Shown in pieces: positions 52,251 through 60,875 of a stretch of DNA of 64,000 bases. Location of the stretch: NCBI GenBank assembly GCA_030650995.1, contig JAUSCY010000072.1, positions 1 through 64,000 of the forward strand. Reading direction: 5' to 3'. The notes beneath the pieces are model-generated. The model was not told the DNA's origin. It ran no database searches and was given only the letters and a program-made list of their open reading frames with translations. Both the position numbers and the translations under genes were made by a program. The stretch comes from Sheuella sp. GTDB lineage: Bacteria; Pseudomonadota; Gammaproteobacteria; Burkholderiales; Burkholderiaceae_B. Each line of letters opens with the position of its first letter. Position 1 is the stretch's first letter.

Positions 52251-52523
52251 TTAGCCGCCTTCAATTCTGGGAATAAAGAAAACCTCACACCCGGCAGGAA
52301 CTTTCTGGGTATAGACCACCTCGTGAATCACGCCATCAATCGCGATGGAAGTTTCTTCCTCGAGGTGCTCCCCCAATCCTGGAAACAGGGTATTCATCGC
52401 ACTGAGAACACCGCGAACGGTGGTCGCCTGCACATTGAATTCCCTGACGCCACCGGTATAACGTCTGCTAAAACCGCCGGTCAACATGACCCGGACGGTT
52501 TGAGGCAAGTCGGTATCAGCCAT
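52251..52523 (-). CDS. MoaD/ThiS-like sulfur carrier protein
   Basis: From the ATG at 52523 (MADTDLPQTV) it has 90 residues and ends in GG (FFIPRIEGG), the thiocarboxylate-forming tail of ubiquitin-like sulfur carriers. It overlaps the end of the molybdenum subunit gene by eight bases and is last in the hydroxylase operon. MoaD supplies sulfur for molybdopterin; a hydroxylase-linked copy may boost cofactor supply. No moaE is adjacent. The ORF-track start, seven residues earlier, lies inside the preceding gene and is less likely. Confidence 0.88.
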   Translation of the reverse strand: MADTDLPQTVRVMLTGGFSRRYTGGVREFNVQATTVRGVLSAMNTLFPGLGEHLEEETSIAIDGVIHEVVYTQKVPAGCEVFFIPRIEGG

Positions 52524-54795
52524 TATGCGCGTCGATCGCCGCAAGCACCTTTGGAGGTGACATGGGCAAGTCAGTCATACGACAGCCTGTGGCCTGAAAA
52601 ATTGCATTGGCCATTGCTGCCATAGGAGGCACGATGTTGGCCTCGCCAACGCCTTTGACTCCGAAAGGATGCAAGGGGTTGGGGACCTCGACAATCACAG
52701 CTTCGATCATCGGCAGGTCGGAAGCCACCGGGATTCTGTAATCCAGGAAACCTGCATTCGCCAGACGACCATTTTTGTCGTAGATGTATTCTTCGTTCAA
52801 GGCCCAGCCGATCCCCTGCACGACACCGCCATGAATCTGACCTTCGACATACTTGCGGTGAATCGCACGACCAACGTCCTGCGCGGCGACGAAACGCAAC
52901 ACAGTGACTTTACCCGTATCAGGATCAACTTCCACATCGCAGAACTGTGTTGAAAAGCCAGGAGCGTTACCACCCGCATTGACAGAGGCCTCTACACCGA
53001 TCGGTCCACCTGTGACGGAGCGCTTGGCAGCGATCGCTTTAAGCGACAGCGGCGCAAAATCACCCACGCTCATATCAGCGGGTTTGGCAAAACCATCTTC
53101 CCAGACCACTCCGGTGACATCGACGTCCCACATCAGAGCGGCGCGCAAACGCAACTCATCAATGATCTTGTTACAAGCATCGACAACGACCATGCCTGTT
53201 GCAAAGGTCACGCGCGAACCGCCTGTTACGTGGTTATAGCCAATCGATGCTGTGTCAGCCACAGTCGAGCGCACGGATTCGTAAGGCACACCAAGCGTTT
53301 CTGCAGCCATCAATGCCATCGAGGCGCGAGAGCCACCTACATCCATACTACCGGTGGCGATAATGACGGTGCCATCTTCGTTGATATGCACGCTTGCGGT
53401 TGACTCTCCACCACCGTTGAACCAGAATCCTGAAGCTACGCCCCTACCCTGATTTTTACCCAGCGGTTTTTTATATTCGGGATGATCAAGCAGGACCTGA
53501 ATCGTCTCAGCAAAACCGTCGTGAGAGTGTTTAGGTCCCCAGGAGGTCGGCGAACCAGCTTTTACTGCATTTTTTAAACGCAGTTTTAATGGATCCATAC
53601 CGATTTTCGTAGCCAGAATATCCAGCACACTTTCAACAGCGAAAGCTGAGATCGGCGAACCTGGAGCGCGGTATGCAGCGGACTTGGGGCGATTGCTCAC
53701 CACATCTAGCCCGACTGCGCGCGTATTGGCAATCTCGTAAGGAGCGAAGCAGCACATTGTCGCGTTCATGACGGGCGAGCCTGGAAATGCGCCCGCCTGG
53801 AACTTGAACAGTCCGTCTGCAGCAACGATAGTGCCGTCTTTTTTGACACCGATCTTGACCGTCATCGATGCGCCCGAGGTAGGACCTGTCGCTTTAAAAA
53901 CATCTTCACGGCTCATCATGATTTTCACAGGATGTCCGGTCAGTCGCGAAAGCAGCAAAGCAACTGGCTCGACATAGACAACAGTTTTACCACCGAAGCC
54001 ACCGCCGATCTCCGCCGGATGGACCAGCAGATCACTCAGATTAATGCCTAATAGTTTTGCAGTATAGGCACGCACAACAAAGTGCCCCTGGCTCGAGGAC
54101 CAAAGTTCGCACTGACCGTCAGCGCCGTAGCGAGCCAGACATGCATGCGGTTCAATGTAGCCCTGGTGAACAGGCGCAGTCTTGAAACTCATTTCAACGA
54201 CTTCGTCTGCCGAAGCAAATCCAGCCTCAAGGTCACCGACTTTAAACTCGGTACGCTTTGCAACGTTCGAAGGTTTCGTTGGCGCGGGCTCGACACCACG
54301 CGTGACCATGTCCGCATAGAGCAGCGGAGCGTTATCGGCCATGGCCTCGTCCACATCAATGACATGTGGCAACACTTCATATTCAACTTCGATCAGCTTG
54401 ATTGCCTGTTCAGCGATTGCGCGTGTTGAAGCAGCGACTGCAGCCACTGCATGGCCTTCGTACAAAGCCTTCTCACGCGCCATGATGTTACGCGTCATGT
54501 GCCAGTAATTGACAGCGACGCGCTCAGGGCCAACGTAATCAAATTTATGATCTGGAAAATCCTTTCCGGTAATCACGCACTTGACGCCAGGCAATGCCAA
54601 GGCTTTCTCGACGTTGATCGAACGGATATTGGCGTGCGCATGGGGTGAGCGCAGAATTTGCGACCACAACATACCTGGCAAATCGTAATCTGCTCCATAC
54701 TGAGCAACGCCAGTTACTTTTTGAACGCCATCGGGACGCACAGGACTGGTGCCGACAACCTTCATGGGTTTTGTTGAGTTCAGGTGAGTTGTCAT
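52516..54795 (-). CDS. Molybdopterin-binding subunit of a three-subunit molybdenum hydroxylase
   Basis: 759 residues, as expected for CoxL/HcrA-type large subunits. It shows VQKVTGVAQYGADYDLPGML at the N-terminus, the Moco motif EIGGGFGGKTVVYVEP near residue 265, AAYRAPGSPISAFAVES near residue 375 and the catalytic glutamate in PFGVGEANIVPPM near the C-terminus. No Tat signal is seen. It is transcribed after the FAD and [2Fe-2S] subunits with only a few bases between genes. It likely hydroxylates an aromatic or N-heterocyclic ring, or oxidises an aldehyde; the substrate is unknown. Confidence 0.93.
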   Translation of the reverse strand: MTTHLNSTKPMKVVGTSPVRPDGVQKVTGVAQYGADYDLPGMLWSQILRSPHAHANIRSINVEKALALPGVKCVITGKDFPDHKFDYVGPERVAVNYWHMTRNIMAREKALYEGHAVAAVAASTRAIAEQAIKLIEVEYEVLPHVIDVDEAMADNAPLLYADMVTRGVEPAPTKPSNVAKRTEFKVGDLEAGFASADEVVEMSFKTAPVHQGYIEPHACLARYGADGQCELWSSSQGHFVVRAYTAKLLGINLSDLLVHPAEIGGGFGGKTVVYVEPVALLLSRLTGHPVKIMMSREDVFKATGPTSGASMTVKIGVKKDGTIVAADGLFKFQAGAFPGSPVMNATMCCFAPYEIANTRAVGLDVVSNRPKSAAYRAPGSPISAFAVESVLDILATKIGMDPLKLRLKNAVKAGSPTSWGPKHSHDGFAETIQVLLDHPEYKKPLGKNQGRGVASGFWFNGGGESTASVHINEDGTVIIATGSMDVGGSRASMALMAAETLGVPYESVRSTVADTASIGYNHVTGGSRVTFATGMVVVDACNKIIDELRLRAALMWDVDVTGVVWEDGFAKPADMSVGDFAPLSLKAIAAKRSVTGGPIGVEASVNAGGNAPGFSTQFCDVEVDPDTGKVTVLRFVAAQDVGRAIHRKYVEGQIHGGVVQGIGWALNEEYIYDKNGRLANAGFLDYRIPVASDLPMIEAVIVEVPNPLHPFGVKGVGEANIVPPMAAMANAIFQATGCRMTDLPMSPPKVLAAIDAHNG

Positions 54796-54798
54796 GAT

Positions 54799-55275
54799 TC
54801 AGGCTCCGCGCATTTCACGGGCAGCGTCAAGCACGGCCTCGATGATTTTGTTGTAGCCCGTGCAACGACAGAGGTTGCCTGCAAGCCAGAAACGCACTTC
54901 TTCTTCAGTCGGGTCAGGATTACGCTCAAGCAAAGCACGTGCAGCGATCAGAAATCCTGGCGTACAGATACCGCATTGAAGTGCGGCATGCTCAAGAAAT
55001 TTACGCTGCAAAACATGTAGCTCTGCTCCATTGGACATGCCTTCGATCGTCTGAATTGATTTACCGTTAGCCTCGACACCGAGCACCAGGCACGAACAAA
55101 CCATGCGACCATCGAGCGTCACACTGCACGCTCCGCAATCGCCTGTCCCGCAGCCTTCTTTGGTGCCGGTCATGTGCAGATCATCACGCAACACATTCAA
55201 AAGCGTCTGCTGTGTTTCGCACAAAAATTCTACTGGGTCACCATTAATGACCGTTGATACATGATGCTTAGACAT
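54799..55275 (-). CDS. [2Fe-2S] subunit of the three-subunit molybdenum hydroxylase
   Basis: 158 residues with both [2Fe-2S] motifs: CGTGDCGACSVTLDG near residue 40, and CGICTPGFLIAA plus NLCRCTGYNKI further on. The starting segment VINGDPVEFLCETQQTLLNVL is standard for the CoxS/HcrC group. It directly abuts the FAD subunit gene and is separated from the molybdenum subunit by three bases. Confidence 0.94.
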   Translation of the reverse strand: MSKHHVSTVINGDPVEFLCETQQTLLNVLRDDLHMTGTKEGCGTGDCGACSVTLDGRMVCSCLVLGVEANGKSIQTIEGMSNGAELHVLQRKFLEHAALQCGICTPGFLIAARALLERNPDPTEEEVRFWLAGNLCRCTGYNKIIEAVLDAAREMRGA

Positions 55276-56148
55276 TTATTTTTTCCCCTGGGCTCGGTTC
55301 AAGGCCACGACTGCCGCACGGCGAGCCAGCACACCTGCTACTTTGATACGGAACGCTTTGGTTCCACGTTTGTCATCGATTGGTCTGGCCGCGGCACTCG
55401 CAGCGGCGGCAAGCTTGGTTAAAGCTGCTTCATCAACCTTGGTACCAATCAAAGCTGCCGCAGCTTCCGGAACGAGCAACGCCCGCTCCGCCACAGCACC
55501 CAACACGACTCGCGCCTGTGTACAGACGCCCTGTTCGTCCAGGCTCAGATTCACAGCACAACCCACCACGGCAATATCCATCTCAGAGCGAGGGGTAAAA
55601 CGCAAATATGCATCGCCCGAACGCGCAGGACGCTGCGGAAGAAAAAAGGATGTGACCAGCTCACCACGCGCGAGAGTTGTTTTACCTGGACCGGCTGCGA
55701 TCTGCTCAACGGGTATCTCACGTACTCCGTTGGGGCCGACAATGCGTGCCACAGCCGATGCAGCGATCATCGCAGGCACCGTATCGGCTGCTGGTGAAGC
55801 ATTACAGACATTACCGCCGACCGAGGCACGGCCTCGCACCTGAACAGAGCCGACCCAGTTCAGGCCATCCGTCACACCGGGCCAGACACTGACAAAAGCC
55901 TTGTTTTCGACCAAGTGCATACAGGGCACGGCAGCACCGAAACGATAACCACCGTTTTCGGTCGCGATGTTGGTCATTTCGCTGATTCCTTTGACGTCAA
56001 GAACCAGCTCGGGCTTAGTCATACCATTGCGCATCTGGATCAACAGATCTGTGCCGCCTGAAAGGACTTTTGCCAGTCCTTGTGTACTGGCCAGAAGCGC
56101 CGAAGCTGCCTCGACCGTTGTAGGTGATTCAAAACGCATTTCGTTCAT
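55276..56148 (-). CDS. FAD-binding subunit of the three-subunit molybdenum hydroxylase
   Basis: 290 residues with the family's FAD motifs AKVLSGGTDLLIQMRNG near residue 25 and GRASVGGNVCNASPAADTVP near residue 105. This CoxM/HcrB-type subunit passes electrons to the terminal acceptor. It is the first gene of the leftward operon: FAD subunit, [2Fe-2S] subunit, molybdenum subunit, MoaD-like protein. Divergent from the kynurenine-formamidase-like gene. Confidence 0.93.
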   Translation of the reverse strand: MNEMRFESPTTVEAASALLASTQGLAKVLSGGTDLLIQMRNGMTKPELVLDVKGISEMTNIATENGGYRFGAAVPCMHLVENKAFVSVWPGVTDGLNWVGSVQVRGRASVGGNVCNASPAADTVPAMIAASAVARIVGPNGVREIPVEQIAAGPGKTTLARGELVTSFFLPQRPARSGDAYLRFTPRSEMDIAVVGCAVNLSLDEQGVCTQARVVLGAVAERALLVPEAAAALIGTKVDEAALTKLAAAASAAARPIDDKRGTKAFRIKVAGVLARRAAVVALNRAQGKK

Positions 56149-56210
56149 CTCGCTTCCCTGATCATTTTTTGTCTGACTCCATTTATACCTAACGGATAAT
56201 TCATTCTATT

Positions 56211-56220
56211 CTATATACAA
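56211..56220. promoter_or_regulatory. Weak match to the GntR-type operator in a divergent promoter region
   Basis: CTATATACAA matches TTGTATACAA, the palindrome upstream of the window's GntR operon, at eight of ten positions. It lies between the hydroxylase operon (leftward) and the formamidase-like gene (rightward). It may hint at shared regulation, but AT-rich sequence makes chance likely. Confidence 0.25.
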
Positions 56221-56290
56221 AGTAAGTTAAAACAGGTTAGTAAAGTTAAAACCCGGCATAAGACCCCAAATAAAAAGGCATTAAGACAAC

Positions 56291-57127
56291 ATGAACCCAG
56301 CAATCGAATCTCAATTCAACCCCCGTACGACCGTACCAGATGTAGGTATCTACACCGCTCGGGGGGATAAGCTCAGCGCCCAAGCACGCGCCAACTATGC
56401 GTTTGAATCTGATGTGCGCTATGGAAATGGCCCTCTTGCAGACCTCGACTTTTTCCCCGCCAAGTCAGCAGGACGCCCACTTGTTGTGTTTTTGCACGGA
56501 GGTTACTGGCGCGCCAGGGATAAAAAAGACTATAGCTTTGTCGTAAATGCCCTGCATTCAGCAGATTGCTCGGTCGTTGTCATGAATTACGACCTCTGCC
56601 CCGCTGTCAAACTCTCTCAAATCGTCCAGCAAGTCAAAGACGGCTTAGTATGGCTTGCCTCCCAGGCTGAACGCTGGGATTTTGACGCTAAACAAATTTT
56701 TGTCTCCGGACATTCGGCAGGCGCACATTTGCTTGCTGCGGTGCTGGCGCAGACAGGCCAGTCTTATCAGCTTCCTGCAGGCATCATTAAAAAGGCGTAT
56801 CTGCTCAGTGGTGTCTACGACGTCGAACCTGTGCTGGAAATTTCCGTCAATGAGGAAATTCGGCTTTTACCTGATGAGGTACACGCCATGAGCCCCTTGA
56901 GATTTAAATTCAGTCCGGAAACTTCGTACGAAATCTATGCCGGAGGTGGTGAGCCACGCGACTGGATTCGTGAGTCCAGCAGATTTGCCCAACATTTGAA
57001 AGAGCAAGGCTGTGCCGTCCAATATCAGACGATAGGTGACTTGAATCACTACTCCCTCATGTTTGAGTTTGAAACACCAGAGGGCCTTATTGCTTCACAA
57101 ATTCGAAAAGACATCACACCGATCTAA
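56291..57127 (+). CDS. Alpha/beta hydrolase, kynurenine formamidase-like
   Basis: 278 residues with the HGGYWRARDKKDY oxyanion motif near residue 72, the nucleophile elbow VSGHSAGAHLLAAVLAQ near residue 140 and a late catalytic His in GDLNHYSLMF. The HGGYW signature is typical of arylformamidases of the BNA7/kynurenine formamidase type. No kynureninase or dioxygenase is nearby, so its substrate may instead be another N-formyl or carbamoyl compound of this region. A Bug gene follows 16 bp later. Confidence 0.85.
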   Translation: MNPAIESQFNPRTTVPDVGIYTARGDKLSAQARANYAFESDVRYGNGPLADLDFFPAKSAGRPLVVFLHGGYWRARDKKDYSFVVNALHSADCSVVVMNYDLCPAVKLSQIVQQVKDGLVWLASQAERWDFDAKQIFVSGHSAGAHLLAAVLAQTGQSYQLPAGIIKKAYLLSGVYDVEPVLEISVNEEIRLLPDEVHAMSPLRFKFSPETSYEIYAGGGEPRDWIRESSRFAQHLKEQGCAVQYQTIGDLNHYSLMFEFETPEGLIASQIRKDITPI

Positions 57128-57143
57128 CAGTGAAGGATTGAAT

Positions 57144-58160
57144 ATGAATTTTACAAAACCCAGAGCATCCAGACTCGTGCTGCAATCATTGTTGGGATTG
57201 CTCGGTCTTTGTGCCGCGCAATCCTCATTCGCGCAAACAGCCTCTGCGAATAACGCCGCCGCCTATCCATCCAAGGCGATCAGACTGATCGTTCCTTTCG
57301 CACCCGGTGGTGTCACTGATACCAGCGGGCGAATCGTGGCGGAAGGTTTGTCCAGACGTCTGAATCAGCAAGTCATCATCGAAAACAAGCCTGGTGCCTC
57401 AGGAAATATCGGCGCTCAGTTAGTGTCCACGGCCTTACCGGATGGCTATACGTTATTGCTCGCACTCGATGGCACGCTGGTTATCAATCCACATGCTTAT
57501 GAAAAAGTAGGCTTTAACGCACTTAAAGATTTCGCACCGGTCGCCAAGCTTGGCGACTCGGTGATCATACTGGTTGCAAATCCGGGCCAGCCTTTTAAAA
57601 CACTGAAAGACATGGTGACTGCATCCAAAGCAACACCCCAGGGACTATCTTTCGGCACCTCCGGCAATGGGAGCATTACCCATATAGCAGGCGAATTACT
57701 GAAAGAAAAATCCGGAGCAAATTTAGTACACATTGCTTACAAAGGCGGTGGCCCTGCCGCTGCAGACGTGACGGCGGGTCACACACCTCTAGCATTCAGC
57801 TCTGCTTCATCGGTGAGCCAGTACATCCAGTCTGGCAAGCTGATCGCATTAGGCGTACCAAGCGCAAAAAGATCAATCGCTTTTCCTGACATTCCGACGT
57901 TTACTGAGTCAGGCGTGCCTGGTGTCGAACTCAATTCATGGGTGGGGATTCTTGCACCGACTGGCACGCCAGCACCGATCATTGACAAACTCAACAGGGA
58001 AATCAACGCGGTGCTCGCAGACCCAGCGGTCAAGGAAAGATTACTTGTCTCGGGCATCATCGCCGCGCAAGGCAGTCCTGCGGACTTTGAGAAGGAAATT
58101 CAAAAAGACTATGCGCTCTATGGCAATGTCATCAAGCAAGCCGGCATCAAGGTCAATTAG
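57144..58160 (+). CDS. Bug-family (TctC-like) periplasmic receptor
   Basis: From the ATG at 57144 (MNFTKPRASRLV, GAAGGA upstream) it has 338 residues; the ORF-track start lies inside the preceding gene. Signal peptide ends near SFAQ. Motifs IRLIVPFAPGGVTDTSGRIV and VIIENKPGASGNIGAQLV are clear. Probably co-transcribed with the formamidase-like hydrolase and a receptor for that substrate. Confidence 0.9.
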   Translation: MNFTKPRASRLVLQSLLGLLGLCAAQSSFAQTASANNAAAYPSKAIRLIVPFAPGGVTDTSGRIVAEGLSRRLNQQVIIENKPGASGNIGAQLVSTALPDGYTLLLALDGTLVINPHAYEKVGFNALKDFAPVAKLGDSVIILVANPGQPFKTLKDMVTASKATPQGLSFGTSGNGSITHIAGELLKEKSGANLVHIAYKGGGPAAADVTAGHTPLAFSSASSVSQYIQSGKLIALGVPSAKRSIAFPDIPTFTESGVPGVELNSWVGILAPTGTPAPIIDKLNREINAVLADPAVKERLLVSGIIAAQGSPADFEKEIQKDYALYGNVIKQAGIKVN

Positions 58161-58174
58161 GATTCATCTCACAT

Positions 58175-58206
58175 AGAAAAAAGGGCCTGAAATCACTCAG
58201 GCCCTT
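58175..58206. terminator. Rho-independent terminator between two convergent Bug genes
   Basis: AAGGGCCTGA and TCAGGCCCTT form a perfect 10-bp stem with a six-base loop. The run of A before it on the plus strand reads as a T-run on the minus strand, so it is a strong terminator for the leftward Bug gene and may also stop rightward transcription. Confidence 0.85.
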
Positions 58207-58230
58207 ATCTCATTAGTACCGCAATTTAAA

Positions 58231-59289
58231 TTAGCTTGCTTCGATTTTGATGTTGTTCTTCTTAATCACATCACTGAAAAGCAACGACGTCGCTTTCAGG
58301 TATCGCGCAAACTCTTCGCTTGGGCGATAGTCGTTTTCTACGGCGATTCGCATGAAAATCTCTGCAACATCTGGCGACTTCATCACAGTACCCATGGCCT
58401 GGCTTAACTGCGCCACAATTTCTTTGGGCGTACCTTTAGGTACCAAAACACCAAGCCATGCACCCAGATCAAATCCTGGTATGCCGGCAGCTGTCGCGAG
58501 AGGGGGAATGCCCGGCGTCACCACACTACCCTTTAAAAGCGAAACACCGTAAGCCTTGGCCCGGCCATCACGCACAAAAGGCATCGTCGCAGCTGCGGTC
58601 TCCAGGCAATACGTTACACGCCCAGTCACAACATCGGTCAAAGCGGGTGATGAACCTTTATAGGGAACATGCACGGCTTTCAATCCCAGTGCTGCGTTAA
58701 ACGACTCGGCGATCAGATGCGCAGTCGCTCCCGTGCCTGAGGAAGCAAACGTGTACTTGCCAGGATTATCTTTAATCAGCTTGACCAGCGCCGCAGCGTC
58801 TTTCGCAGGAAAATCTGGCGCGGTGACCAGGACATAAGGAGACAGGCCCATCATCGCTACAGGGATCAGATCTCGCTCAGGGTCATACGGTGTAGGCTGA
58901 AACAAAGGCAAGACCGTAACGGGGCCACTGGAGCCAGCCAGGATCGTATATCCGTCACCAGCCGCCTTGGCAGCCATATCGGTGCCGATCATGCCGCCTG
59001 CTCCAGCCTTATTCTCCACTACGATCGACTGGCCAAGTACGCGCGTCAACCCCATTGCGAGCGCACGCCCACCTAGATCCGTTGCCTGGCCTGGTGGCCA
59101 CGGCACAATCATTTTGATCGTTTTATTCGGGTAGGCACCCTGGGCTGCGGCATTGGCGGACAGTCCTAATCCCGACGTCAAAGCTAGTGCCGAAGCAGCG
59201 CCCAGCATTTTCCTGCGAGACGGATTGTGATCTGACGTGGATAATTGCGTTTCAGATTGCACAACTTCTACTTGTGGGTTTTTTTTCAT
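58231..59289 (-). CDS. Bug-family receptor with twin-arginine-type signal
   Basis: 352 residues. A long N-terminal region with SRRKMLGAASALALTSGLG near residue 24 is a Tat-type signal, unusual among Bug proteins, which mostly use Sec. The mature part begins IKMIVPWPPGQATDLGGRAL, then IVVENKAGAGGMIGTDMA. A strong AGGAGA ribosome-binding site supports this start, although that site lies within the coding sequence of the divergent acyl-CoA synthetase gene. Confidence 0.9.
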   Translation of the reverse strand: MKKNPQVEVVQSETQLSTSDHNPSRRKMLGAASALALTSGLGLSANAAAQGAYPNKTIKMIVPWPPGQATDLGGRALAMGLTRVLGQSIVVENKAGAGGMIGTDMAAKAAGDGYTILAGSSGPVTVLPLFQPTPYDPERDLIPVAMMGLSPYVLVTAPDFPAKDAAALVKLIKDNPGKYTFASSGTGATAHLIAESFNAALGLKAVHVPYKGSSPALTDVVTGRVTYCLETAAATMPFVRDGRAKAYGVSLLKGSVVTPGIPPLATAAGIPGFDLGAWLGVLVPKGTPKEIVAQLSQAMGTVMKSPDVAEIFMRIAVENDYRPSEEFARYLKATSLLFSDVIKKNNIKIEAS

Positions 59290-60871
59290 GAATATCTCCT
59301 GGTCTTATTCTTTATACGTGCTCGCCGAGCGCTTTGGCGATCGGCCTGCAGTCATGGATAGTCTGGATCAGGCGCTTAGCTTTAATCAGTTGAATAAATT
59401 TGCACATGCAGTTGCAGCAAAACTTATCGCACTAAGTATCCAGCCGGGTCAAGCGATTGCATCCCTGTTACCGAACTCCCTTGAAGCAGTCTGGACATCT
59501 TACGGTATTAGACTGTCTGGTGCAGCTGAAATTCCACTGAGCTGGGGGTATACCCTAGATGAAATACAGTGGTGTGAAACTCTGGCAAAGTTTGAATATA
59601 TCCTGACAACACGCTCGCGTGAGGCTGAGCTTCAGGCGATGGGGTTTCGCACACTCTGTGTAGAAGCGATGATCGCTATACACCATGCAAACACAATTCA
59701 GGATGTAGTAATCGATAGATTCCCTGCGGTGCGGGCGGAGCTGACTGGACGTATTCTTTTCACCTCAGGTACAACAGGCAAACCCAAGGGCGTTACCTAT
59801 ACGCACGGTGCCCGCTGGGCAGGTGAGCAACTGCTTAAAGCCACTCTTCCTTTTTTCCCCAAGCCGGGTGAAAAACTTCTCTTGATGACTCCCTTTGTTC
59901 ATGGCGCTTCGCTACTGACTTATGCCTGGTGCGACTATGGTGGGACGGTTGTCCTTCATCAGGGCGTGGATACAGACCGCATCTCACCGCTATTACAGCG
60001 TGGAGAAATCACAGCAATTTTTGCTCCTCCGACAGTACTGGCAAAAATCACTTCAGCATTTGAAGGTCAAATCTTCGATTCAATCCAGTGTGTGTTTACC
60101 GGCACCCAGCCTCTCACTGCCGCGCTTTATCAAAAGGCTAGCAAAATGTTTGGTCATAATATTCGCGTTACTTATGGAAAATCAGAATGCGTCAATCCAA
60201 TTACAGTACTGGACCCACAAGCCACGAGTGATTATTTTGCAGATCAGCGTAACGGTTCAGGCGCATGTGTCGGTTGGCCCGCTCCAGGAGTTGAAATAAA
60301 AATTGTTCAACATGAAACGACCGGACAAGTCATTTCCAGCACAGCGACTGAAGACGCAACGGACGGGGAAATTTACCTGCGTGCTTCACACATGTCAGCC
60401 GGGCTGATTGATCAAGATGGTTTCAGACCATATCTGCCTGATGGCTGGCACCAAACGGGAGACCTGGGACACTTTGACGAACAGGGGCGCCTGATACTGA
60501 CCGGACGGGTAGCAGATGTTATCAAGACTGGCGGCTATCGGGTCAACCCAGATGAAATAGAGGCCGTACTCGCGCACAATCCATATGCGGCGCAGATTTG
60601 CGTCACCTCGATTCCCTCGGACTACTGGGGAGAAATCATCATTGCTGTTGCAGAAAGCGCTGATGCGAGATGGCAAAATCATTGCCAGTCATTGTTGAGT
60701 ACTATGTCTCGTCACAAACAGCCGCGTCACTATTTGTCTGTGGACAGTTTGCCACGTAATCCACAAGGGAAAATCAGCAGAAAACAAGTTAGCAAAATGA
60801 TTCTCCAGAGGCATCAGTTGAAGGACGGCCCTTACCCCGAATTACTTGCTCTCGATCCGCAACCAGAATGA
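59288..60871 (+). CDS. AMP-dependent acyl-CoA synthetase/ligase
   Basis: About 527 residues. Adenylate-forming motifs are present: ILFTSGTTGKPKGVTYTH near residue 160, TYGKSECVNP near residue 300, GWHQTGDLGHFDEQGRL near residue 395, KTGGYRVNPDEIE and the C-terminal catalytic Lys in NPQGKISRKQV. It activates a carboxylic acid as its CoA ester using ATP. The start is uncertain: the ATG at 59288 shares CATG with the divergent Bug start and lacks a Shine-Dalgarno, so a GTG at 59321 is possible. An MFS gene follows directly. Confidence 0.88.
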   Translation: MNISWSYSLYVLAERFGDRPAVMDSLDQALSFNQLNKFAHAVAAKLIALSIQPGQAIASLLPNSLEAVWTSYGIRLSGAAEIPLSWGYTLDEIQWCETLAKFEYILTTRSREAELQAMGFRTLCVEAMIAIHHANTIQDVVIDRFPAVRAELTGRILFTSGTTGKPKGVTYTHGARWAGEQLLKATLPFFPKPGEKLLLMTPFVHGASLLTYAWCDYGGTVVLHQGVDTDRISPLLQRGEITAIFAPPTVLAKITSAFEGQIFDSIQCVFTGTQPLTAALYQKASKMFGHNIRVTYGKSECVNPITVLDPQATSDYFADQRNGSGACVGWPAPGVEIKIVQHETTGQVISSTATEDATDGEIYLRASHMSAGLIDQDGFRPYLPDGWHQTGDLGHFDEQGRLILTGRVADVIKTGGYRVNPDEIEAVLAHNPYAAQICVTSIPSDYWGEIIIAVAESADARWQNHCQSLLSTMSRHKQPRHYLSVDSLPRNPQGKISRKQVSKMILQRHQLKDGPYPELLALDPQPE

Positions 60872-60875
60872 ACCT

